A stretch of DNA of 29,832 nt from Angelakisella sp. Its GTDB lineage: Bacteria > Bacillota > Clostridia > Oscillospirales > Ruminococcaceae. The position numbers and the translations under genes are program-made. The number at the start of each line of letters is the position of its first letter. Position 1 is the stretch's first letter. The stretch spans positions 1 to 29,832 of the forward strand of contig JAAWEO010000005.1 of the NCBI GenBank assembly GCA_022794295.1, given 5' to 3'. Under the pieces are notes generated by a model. The model worked only from the letters and a program-made list of their open reading frames with translations, was not told where the DNA came from and made no database searches. Positions 1-4,927 of this stretch are shown piece by piece.

Positions 1-1
1 C

Positions 2-202
2 AAGGAACATCCCGCGCTGGTAGCCTTTGCAAAGTATCAAAGCATCGAAACGCTGACCCGTGAAATCCTCACGGACTTGGTAGACCATATCAAGGTTTAT
101 GAAAACGGCAATATCAGCGTTCATTTCAAGTTCGCGGACGAGTTCCGCAAGATTGCCGAGTACATTGAAATCAACACCACTGACACCGCCGAGGCGGGCT
201 GA
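2..202 (+). CDS. large serine recombinase, C-terminal end (partial)
   Basis: Only the last 66 codons are in the window; the gene begins upstream. The visible end contains LVDHIKVYENGNISVHFKF followed by a short tail, DEFRKIAEYIEIN. This is the typical C-terminal segment of Tn4451/TnpX-like large serine recombinases (the region after the coiled coil, DUF4368-like). These enzymes excise and integrate mobile elements through a catalytic serine in the N-terminal domain, which is not visible here. It is a second recombinase, separate from the complete one at 4928-6682, which suggests nested or tandem elements. Confidence 0.75.
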   Translation, partial: KEHPALVAFAKYQSIETLTREILTDLVDHIKVYENGNISVHFKFADEFRKIAEYIEINTTDTAEAG

Positions 203-260
203 CCCCCGCCAAAGCATGAAAAGCCCCTAAAACCGTGTTTTCCTAATAGGAGCTAATCAT

Positions 261-379
261 ATGAAGTTGTTCTCCGTCAGAATCTTGACCAGTTGGACGA
301 CGAATTTACGACCCTGCGGATGTTTTCCCAGGAGCTTTCCCGCCGGGCCAAACAGTGTGAACTGGAAAAAGCGGCTTGA
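261..379 (+). pseudogene. small mobile-element ORF broken by a one-base deletion
   Basis: A good ribosome site (TAGGAG, 247-252) precedes ATG 261. After two codons, however, the coding-like frame is the next one over, reading VVLRQNLDQLDDEF and then TLRMFSQELSRRAKQ to a stop at 377-379. One missing A in the codon after ATG would join start and body into a protein of about 39 residues. I do not recognise the family. Its place directly after a serine recombinase is typical of short accessory ORFs in such elements. It may be a real decayed gene or a sequencing indel. Confidence 0.4.
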
Positions 380-428
380 AGGGAGGGGTCGAGGTAGGCC
401 CCTATGAGCGAAAACAATGTTACCCCAG

Positions 429-457
429 CGGGCCATCTTCGGGTGGCCCGTTTTTTT
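429..457 (+). terminator. rho-independent terminator
   Basis: The stem CGGGCCA/TGGCCCG (429-435 with 444-450) has an 8-base loop and is followed by seven T (451-457). It closes the recombinase-end transcription unit. Confidence 0.85.
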
Positions 458-475
458 ACTACCTCTGTCGTTAAA

Positions 476-600
476 GCATTTTCCCAGATTTATACAAGTT
501 ATAAAAACTTATATACCAGAAATAATACATCTTATAAACATTCTAATAACTTTTATACTCCGTTCCATTTGAAACTCGTCTTTGATACCATATTAAGCAG
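476..600 (+). promoter_or_regulatory. AT-rich control region upstream of the XRE gene
   Basis: About 125 bp of strongly AT-rich sequence lies between a terminator and the XRE gene. It contains repeated TTATAAA/AACTTATA words, with an inverted AAGTT/AACTT pair near 497-511, and a possible -10 TATACT at 554-559 without a convincing -35. Such regions commonly hold the autorepressor operators and promoter of XRE genes. The exact sites are not resolved. Confidence 0.4.
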
Positions 601-609
601 GTGATAAGA

Positions 610-945
610 ATGGTAGATTACAAGGAGATGGGCCTGCGTATCAAGCGGCTCCGAAGGAGTAAGGATCTGACCCAAGAAAATCTTGCGGCGATAACCGGGT
701 ACAGCAAATCATTTATCGGGTGCGTAGAAAACAACACCTCGACGCCCAGTATTGAAACCATCTGTAAGATCTCTTTTGCCTTGGGGACAATGCCGGACTA
801 TCTTCTGCTGGGAACGGTGCAGCCTGCAATGATTTCCCAGCGCATCGCAGACAAAATAAGCCTTTGCACCCCGGAAGACCAGGAGATTATTGAGATTTTG
901 ATAGATGCTTTAATTGAAAGGCGACTCAATCGCCCAACAAAGTAA
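610..945 (+). CDS. XRE-family HTH transcriptional regulator
   Basis: This 111-residue protein has an N-terminal Cro/C1-type helix-turn-helix (residues about 7-62). It includes the core LTQENLAAITGYSKSFIGCVE and a following helix, PSIETICKISFALG. The C-terminal 45 residues are a short acidic helical tail, EDQEIIEILIDALIE. I chose ATG 610 over an in-frame GTG at 601 because AGGTGA (599-604) lies five bases before the ATG. Proteins of this size usually repress promoters of the mobile element that carries them. The target is not shown, but palindromic sites at 1614-1638 and 2201-2220 are candidates. A terminator overlaps its stop codon, so it is a single-gene unit. Confidence 0.85.
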   Translation: MVDYKEMGLRIKRLRRSKDLTQENLAAITGYSKSFIGCVENNTSTPSIETICKISFALGTMPDYLLLGTVQPAMISQRIADKISLCTPEDQEIIEILIDALIERRLNRPTK

Positions 946-987
946 AACTGGCTGCTAAGGAAGGAATGGCGGCCAGTTTTGTTTTTT
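944..987 (+). terminator. rho-independent terminator after XRE gene
   Basis: AAAACTGGC (944-952) pairs perfectly with GCCAGTTTT (972-980). A GTTTTTT tract (981-987) follows. The left arm overlaps the stop codon of the XRE gene. Confidence 0.75.
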
Positions 988-1010
988 ATATGAAGGGGGG
1001 AGGTGATGAA

Positions 1011-1447
1011 ATGATAATTACAAACCGGTATTGGCTGGAGAAAAATGGCACTGCCTGTTTTTCATCCAGAGCGAAGAGGTCTATCCCCCCTGTCCTATCT
1101 GCAAAACTGCGATGCAGCAATATGGTCATCGCTGGAGAACAGCTTTTTCGTCAGATGGGCGAAAACTTAGCCTTTACATCCGGCGGTTAAAATGTCCCCA
1201 TTGTTTGCGTATTCACCATGAACTGCCTGATTTTCTGGTTCCCTATAAGCGATTCATAGCAGCTTGTATTGAAATAGCTATTGGAAAACAGCATGACAGG
1301 CTTTCCTGCGAAAACAGCACGATCTACCGTTGGCGCATATGGTTCCAACGCTTATGTACCAGGAACCAGATTTCTTCGCTCGATTTCAATAAGAAAGGGT
1401 GGTTGCCCCAGCTGATCTTTCTTCTATGGATGAAGGAAGAAAAGTAA
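1011..1447 (+). pseudogene. DUF6431-type zinc-ribbon protein, frameshifted
   Basis: A very strong ribosome site (GGGAGGTGAT, from about 998) sits directly before ATG 1011, which begins MIITNRYWLEK. After a run of five A (about 1042-1046) the family-like sequence continues one frame over: WHCLFFIQSEE, then CPIC (Cys pair), RRLKCPHCLRIHHELPDFL and VPYKRF. One extra A would fuse both parts. The CxxC...CxxC arrangement and the RIHHELPD.LVPYKR segment are hallmarks I associate with DUF6431 proteins, common beside transposon genes in Clostridia. The C-terminal part (after about 1380) is also abnormal, so a second lesion near 1390-1440 is likely. The function of the family is unknown, probably DNA-associated. 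Confidence 0.65.
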
Positions 1448-1613
1448 ATCAACCCTCTTTGCGTCCCAATTTGTATGGAAAGTGTATAAACTTGAAAATA
1501 GCCCCCAAAAGAAGGGGAAATAGCATATGGGACAGTGTTGGAGAGTATTGGTACGCAGCTATATTTTTAGCGGCGATTCTTGAAGGTTGCAAAAAATAGG
1601 CTTTTCTATATAA

Positions 1614-1638
1614 AAAATATAGGTATTACCTATATTTT
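1614..1638. promoter_or_regulatory. perfect 25-bp palindrome, probable operator
   Basis: AAAATATAGGTA (1614-1625) and TACCTATATTTT (1627-1638) are exact reverse complements around a single T. The site lies 21 bp before the start codon of the sigma-like gene at 1660 and just upstream of its ribosome site. An 11-bp half-site copy (AAAATATAGGT) recurs at 2361-2371. Together this suggests a repressor-binding site, perhaps for the XRE protein. Confidence 0.6.
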
Positions 1639-1659
1639 CTCCAACCAAAAGGAGGGCGC

Positions 1660-2151
1660 ATGAATTTACGGGAAAATATTCTGTTTTTGCTGGAACATTA
1701 CAATCAGATGCGAGCAGAAATTGACACCTTGCAATATGAGCTGGAGCATTTAGGGCAGTTGAGGGATTCTGAAATGATTGAGGCGATGACCTTTTCTGTT
1801 CCTACCAGTGAACGAGTGTCCACCGGTGGGACATCTGATAAGACAACCGGAATTGCCCTCAACTACCAGGAGCGGATGACCCAACTACAAAAGGATGCTG
1901 TCAATGAGATTACTGGGCGGCTGGCCCATCTGACCACAACAGTGGAGCGGCTGGATTTTTACATCGGGAAACTCCCAGCGTTGGAATCAGCGATTTTGCG
2001 GGAACACTATTTTGAGAAGTATTCCTGGCGAGAACTCCAGGATCTGAAAGGAATTTCCACCAAGACACTGCTTCGGCGTCGGGATGAGGCGGTCAGGCGG
2101 TTGGTGGAGTTGTATGAGCCGCTGGTGCGGATGGGATTGCTAATGGAATAA
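1660..2151 (+). CDS. sigma-70-like / DUF1492-type HTH protein of a mobile element
   Basis: This 163-residue protein starts at ATG 1660, behind AAAAGGAGG. The N-terminal half (residues 1-60) is helical and acidic. A low-complexity Ser/Thr/Gly segment (about 48-65) follows, then a long helix (about 70-125). The end is a region-4-like helix-turn-helix, YSWRELQDLKGISTKTLLRR (about 125-145). This arrangement is that of the DUF1492/ArpU-like phage and conjugative-element regulators, which resemble sigma factor region 4 and control late element genes. A perfect palindrome lies in its promoter region. An adjoining 54-codon frame starts one base after the stop. Confidence 0.7.
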   Translation: MNLRENILFLLEHYNQMRAEIDTLQYELEHLGQLRDSEMIEAMTFSVPTSERVSTGGTSDKTTGIALNYQERMTQLQKDAVNEITGRLAHLTTTVERLDFYIGKLPALESAILREHYFEKYSWRELQDLKGISTKTLLRRRDEAVRRLVELYEPLVRMGLLME

Positions 2152-2316
2152 ATGGAAAACTGGCTGTTGGAACGGATCCAGCAGCCGGTTTCTGTAGTCT
2201 GGTGTACCATGTGGTACACCGGCAAATCCAAAGTGAGATGTAACAAGTATGGGGCGTTGTTGGATTGCTTGAAAAAAGTGAGGATCGTCAAGCATGGCTG
2301 GGACCAGGATAGATAA
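2152..2316 (+). CDS. possible small coupled ORF, unrecognised
   Basis: An open frame of 54 codons starts with ATG immediately after the TAA of the sigma-like gene, so coupled translation is possible. It begins MENWLLERIQQPVSVVWCTM and ends GWDQDR. It has no recognised domain and no ribosome site of its own, and a 20-bp palindrome lies inside it. It may equally be a non-coding control region. Confidence 0.25.
   Translation: MENWLLERIQQPVSVVWCTMWYTGKSKVRCNKYGALLDCLKKVRIVKHGWDQDR
2201..2220. repeat. 20-bp palindrome
   Basis: GGTGTACCATGTGGTACACC has exact 9-bp arms around TG. It is a candidate protein-binding site or relaxase/recombinase recognition site downstream of the sigma-like gene. Confidence 0.6.
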
Positions 2317-2497
2317 ATGAGTCCCTTTCGGTTACGCAGATAAAAGCTTCGTTGGAAGATAAAATATAGGTGATTACAAAAAAACAAAGGAGTTTTTCTG
2401 GTTTTGAAACACTTTTTCAAACGAGTTTCGGCAAACAGCCCTAAAAGGGGCCTTGCTACTCGCAGTTATACCTCTCAACACCGGCGACCCTTTGCGT

Positions 2498-2530
2498 GTA
2501 ATAAACTTTCTAAAAATTAAAGTTTATTAC
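2498..2530. repeat. perfect 12-bp inverted repeat with 9-base loop
   Basis: GTAATAAACTTT (2498-2509) is the exact reverse complement of AAAGTTTATTAC (2519-2530). No T-tract directly follows, so it is not a typical terminator. Confidence 0.65.
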
Positions 2531-2614
2531 TTTGGTGTAACAAACTTGACTTTTGTACATAAATGTGGCCATCGGAAAAATCAACAGCCAAGAAGTGGAC
2601 TTTATTGTCTATAT

Positions 2615-2812
2615 CATGGGGTTAAAACCCTCGCCTTCAGGCGAAACCTTTAGGTCTACCCTATTCTAAAGGTGAAATCATGGGGAATTGAATGTAAATG
2701 AATCTAAAAAGTGAACAGCGAAATTGCAATAAAGTCTTAAATTATGCATCGTACTTGCTTTAGGCTGCTTTAGCAGTCAAATGAACCTACCGGCTTTAAC
2801 CGATAGTGGTTC
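2615..2812. mobile_element. possible IS200/IS605-type end or miniature relic
   Basis: Four small hairpins occur here: GGGTT/AACCC around 2619-2630, TCGCC-TTCA-GGCGA at 2631-2644, GGCTG-CTTTAG-CAGTC at 2763-2778, and a larger one at 2783-2812. The larger one has outer arms GAACC/GGTTC and inner CGG-CTTTAA-CCG. Hairpins with a CTTTAR loop near the transposon end are characteristic of IS200/IS605 elements and their TnpB guide RNAs. No tnpA or tnpB coding sequence is present, so this could only be a relic or a non-autonomous copy. Confidence 0.3.
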
Positions 2813-2924
2813 GGTGCCACCAAAGCGGATGAAAAGAAGTGTTTCTTGCAACAAAAACAAATCGCCACATCTCTCCCACAAATTTCCCACACCATAGGCC
2901 TTGCAGCTTCAACATCCCCTATGG

Positions 2925-2998
2925 TAAACTGTATTCGTAAAAAAGCAATCGGGAGCGGGAACCCCCTCGCAGAAGGCGGATTTCCGTGATACTCCCGG
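2925..2998 (+). repeat. hairpin repeat element, copy A
   Basis: It begins TAAACTGTATTCGTAAAAA and continues into a hairpin with outer arms CGGGAG/CTCCCG and inner arms CGGGAA/TTTCCG. A second copy is at 4380-4448. The conserved lead-in and inner arm are shared, while the outer stem sequence differs and still pairs. A TTGCAG (-35 like) lies 18 bp before TAAACT. Confidence 0.55.
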
Positions 2999-3010
2999 CA
3001 AAATTTTAAG

Positions 3011-3039
3011 TTGACAAACCACCACAACAATGTTACAGT
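3011..3039 (+). promoter_or_regulatory. sigma-A promoter of the B12 riboswitch transcript
   Basis: TTGACA (3011-3016), a 17-bp spacer and TACAGT (3034-3039). The predicted start is near 3046, at the foot of a GATCGC/GCGATC hairpin that precedes the aptamer. Confidence 0.7.
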
Positions 3040-3084
3040 AAATATGATCGCTGGCACCCTCCTGCGATCATAATAAAAACTGAA

Positions 3085-3270
3085 TAAAGCAGTCGGTGCC
3101 GTACCTCGCAGGGAGGAACGGATAATAGGGAAACAGGTGAGATGCCTGTACGATCTCGTCACTGTATGTAAGGAGTGTACCATTCCGTCAGCAATGACAG
3201 TCACTGATGAAAATCGGGAAGACGACGGTATATGTTGATTTACGAGTCAGGAAACCTGCCGGCTGGATGG
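3085..3270 (+). promoter_or_regulatory. cobalamin (B12) riboswitch aptamer
   Basis: The conserved elements are in order: CGGTGCC at about 3093, the core GGGAAACAGGTGAGATGCC (about 3128-3146), TCACTGTA (about 3159) and the B12 box AGTCAGGAAACCTGCC at 3245-3260, matching the consensus AGYCAGGANACCUGCC. It lies between a good promoter and a terminator hairpin, upstream of a DUF4430 gene and an ECF S component. Binding of adenosyl- or other cobalamin would be expected to shut off expression of these uptake genes through the terminator at 3351. Confidence 0.93.
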
Positions 3271-3350
3271 TACGGGGATTTTTATCCCGAATCACGAGGA
3301 CTTGATTGTACCGCTTGCTTTTGACGCTCTATGTCCAAGGTGCTGTTTTC

Positions 3351-3381
3351 GTGGTCATCCTCTCGGATGTCCACATTTTTT
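3351..3381 (+). terminator. riboswitch-controlled terminator
   Basis: GTGGTCATCC (3351-3360) pairs with GGATGTCCAC (3365-3374) with one mismatch around a TCTC loop, and six T follow (3376-3381). It sits between the B12 aptamer and the DUF4430 start. This indicates transcriptional rather than translational control. Confidence 0.75.
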
Positions 3382-3460
3382 ATGTTCCCGTACCTGATCT
3401 TGCCGCTGTGAAAAAATTTTACACAATCGACAGGTCGGTCAGAAAGGAATGATTTGAAAG

Positions 3461-3877
3461 ATGAAAGAAAGATCTCAGGGCTCCAACAGGAAAATTTTGA
3501 TTGCCGCTGTCTGCTTGGCAGTGGCTGCCGCCGTGTTGTTTCTGGTGTGGCGCATAGCAATACCCAAGGGAGGGACCGGCGACAAGCATCTTACGGTGCA
3601 GGTTATTCACGGCGATGGCAGCAGCAAGGACTTTTCGTTGGATACCCAAGAGGAATATTTAGGGACAGCTCTGGTAGCCGGGGGAGTGGTTGAGGACAAC
3701 CAGGGTCCCTACGGCCTTTATATCCTCACTGCGGACGGCGAAACCGCCGACAAGGAAAAGCAGGAATGGTGGCAGATCATCAGAGACGGTGAGAAACTTA
3801 CCACCGGAGCAGATTCTACGCCGATTGCCGACGGAGAACAATACAAGCTGATCCTAACTGTGGGCTATGATGGCTAA
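3461..3877 (+). CDS. membrane-anchored DUF4430 protein, probable cobalamin-binding
   Basis: This 138-residue protein has a basic N-terminus, one transmembrane segment (about residues 11-31: KILIAAVCLAVAAAVLFLVW) and an extracellular domain. The domain reads TVQVIHGDGSSKDFSLDT, then YLGTALVAGGVVED and WWQIIRDGEKLTTGADSTPI, the DUF4430 fold. That domain resembles the C-terminal part of eukaryotic transcobalamin/intrinsic factor. There is no lipobox or sortase signal. The B12 riboswitch upstream, and the 11-bp overlap with an ECF S component, suggest that it captures B12 or a corrinoid at the cell surface and passes it to the transporter. The ribosome site is modest (AAAGGA, 12 bases before ATG). 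Confidence 0.85.
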   Translation: MKERSQGSNRKILIAAVCLAVAAAVLFLVWRIAIPKGGTGDKHLTVQVIHGDGSSKDFSLDTQEEYLGTALVAGGVVEDNQGPYGLYILTADGETADKEKQEWWQIIRDGEKLTTGADSTPIADGEQYKLILTVGYDG

Positions 3878-4379
3878 AAAATCGTTTGGAAGTACACTGG
3901 AAATCACAAGACTGGGACTGTTGGCGGCACTGATGTACGGAGCTAAGATGGTTCTGGCCCCCTTGCCCAATATCGAGCCGGTTTCTTTTTTCGTTATCGT
4001 CTATGTTTCGGTGTTTGGGCTCAAGGCGCTGATCCCCATATACATCTATGTGCTGCTGGAAATTTCCACCTGGGGCCTTGGGTATTGGTCGATCTGCTAC
4101 CTGTATGTATGGGCCGTGCTTGCCTTGGCAGCGGGATGTCTGCGGCGGATGGAATCTCCCCTGGGCTGGGCGGTTCTGTCTGGAGCGTTTGGACTGTGCT
4201 TTGGACCGCTGTGTGCCCTGACCTACTGGGCCGCGGAGGGCTGGACCTTTGCCCTGAGCTGGTGGGTATCAGGGATTCCCTTTGACCTTCTCCACGCTGC
4301 CGGGAATTTTGCCATGGCTCTGATCCTTTTTCACCCCTGCAAACGGATTCTCCTCCGTTTGACAAACCATATTTTGTGA
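3867..4379 (+). CDS. ECF transporter S component, probably for cobalamin
   Basis: This 170-residue protein is almost wholly membrane-embedded with about six helices. It begins ITRLGLLAALMYGAKMVLAP, the usual first-helix pattern of energy-coupling-factor S components. It contains FFVIVYVSVFGLKALIPIYI and ends PFDLLHAAGNFAMALILFHP followed by a short cytoplasmic tail. S components bind a vitamin and dock on a shared EcfA/EcfA'/EcfT module, encoded elsewhere. The gene overlaps the DUF4430 gene by 11 bases and lies under the same B12 riboswitch. The likely substrate is therefore cobalamin or a precursor (CbrT/CblT-like). Substrate assignment rests on context. Confidence 0.85.
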   Translation: MMAKKSFGSTLEITRLGLLAALMYGAKMVLAPLPNIEPVSFFVIVYVSVFGLKALIPIYIYVLLEISTWGLGYWSICYLYVWAVLALAAGCLRRMESPLGWAVLSGAFGLCFGPLCALTYWAAEGWTFALSWWVSGIPFDLLHAAGNFAMALILFHPCKRILLRLTNHIL

Positions 4380-4448
4380 TAAACTGTTTTCGTAAAAAGT
4401 AAGCAGGAACGGGAACCCCTTATTATGAGCGGGTTTCCGTTTCTGCTT
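4380..4448 (+). repeat. hairpin repeat element, copy B
   Basis: It begins TAAACTGTTTTCGTAAAAA directly at the stop of the ECF gene and continues into a hairpin with outer arms AAGCAG/CTGCTT and inner ACGGGAA/TTTCCGT. The paired partner copy is at 2925-2998. TTGACA lies 15 bp before TAAACT. There is no run of T after the hairpin, so it is not a standard terminator. Confidence 0.55.
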
Positions 4449-4502
4449 ATTTGCGGCGATTCCCGCCAATACTTTCCCCATCAGCCAAAAAGGAGGAACA
4501 AA

Positions 4503-4676
4503 ATGGAGCGTATAAGCCCCCGCCGAACCGCACCCACCCAGCCCCCAGAAGGCCAGGCCCTTCTTAAAGCCTGCACCCTGTACGCCCTTAATGACCTGCT
4601 GCTACGGGAAGGGAAAATCAGCGAGGAAAAGAAACAGGCGGTTGACTTTGAGATATGGAAACAGTACCGATTTTAG
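4503..4676 (+). CDS. small SHOCT-like protein preceding the recombinase
   Basis: A 57-residue protein from ATG 4503, with AAAAGGAGG about six bases before. The second half, LNDLLLREGKISEEKKQAVD, has the short helical LxxGxISxEE pattern of SHOCT-type segments. Similar small ORFs often stand just upstream of serine recombinases in Clostridial elements, which fits here. The exact role is unknown. Its 3' end overlaps the next short ORF by 22 bases. Confidence 0.6.
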   Translation: MERISPRRTAPTQPPEGQALLKACTLYALNDLLLREGKISEEKKQAVDFEIWKQYRF

Positions 4677-4765
4677 CCGCAGCCATACTGATTCCAGAAA
4701 AGGAAACGGAAATATATCAAGCAGTAGCGGAATATTTCCACAACCTATCGGAATATTTCCGATAG
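4655..4765 (+). CDS. 36-residue ORF with heptad pattern
   Basis: It starts within the end of the SHOCT-like gene (ATG 4655) and ends at TAG 4763-4765. The C-terminal half repeats every seven residues (TEIYQAV, AEYFHNL, SEYFR). The same stretch is a 21-bp periodic DNA repeat whose last unit is part of a palindrome. It may be a tiny amphipathic peptide, or the frame may be accidental over an operator. No ribosome site is evident; coupling to the upstream ORF is possible. Confidence 0.35.
   Translation: METVPILAAAILIPEKETEIYQAVAEYFHNLSEYFR
4707..4765. repeat. three 12-bp units at exact 21-bp spacing plus palindrome
   Basis: CGGAAATATATC (4707-4718), CGGAATATTTCC (4728-4739) and CGGAATATTTCC (4749-4760) start exactly 21 bp apart, about two helical turns. 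The last lies inside a palindrome with arms CTATCGGAA (4745-4753) and TTCCGATAG (4757-4765). The arrangement resembles an operator array or recombinase-binding sites upstream of the recombinase gene. Confidence 0.55.
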
Positions 4766-4869
4766 AAGTTGATTTCCTTCCGAAAGGTGATAATCGCAAG
4801 GTAGAAACTGCCGCTGAATTGTGCATGGACAACCAAAATTTGAAGGACAAAGGCGGCAGAAAATTCCTT

Positions 4870-4898
4870 TTGCTTCTGCCGGAAAAAGGGATTATAAT
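4870..4898 (+). promoter_or_regulatory. promoter of the serine recombinase
   Basis: TTGCTT (4870-4875), a 17-bp spacer and a perfect TATAAT (4893-4898). An inverted repeat (GGCAGAA/TTCTGCC, about 4854-4880) overlaps the -35, so repression is possible. Confidence 0.7.
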
Positions 4899-4927
4899 AG
4901 GCTTGTACCCGATGGAAGGAGGATGCC

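Larger units (their letters stand above)
2317..2920. other. gene-free, hairpin-rich relic region
   Basis: I see no credible gene in these 600 bp. It holds an AAAATATAGGT half-site at 2361-2371, shared with the palindrome at 1614. It also holds a perfect 12-bp hairpin at 2498-2530 and several short hairpins at 2619-2812 resembling IS200/IS605 ends. Short open frames on both strands here have no ribosome sites or family resemblance. The composition is AT-rich. It most likely represents decayed insertion sequences and control sequence. Confidence 0.6.

Noticed and set aside
1399..1599. 66-codon frame following the DUF6431 remnant
   Set aside because: No ribosome site or recognisable domain; probably decayed sequence of the same gene or chance.
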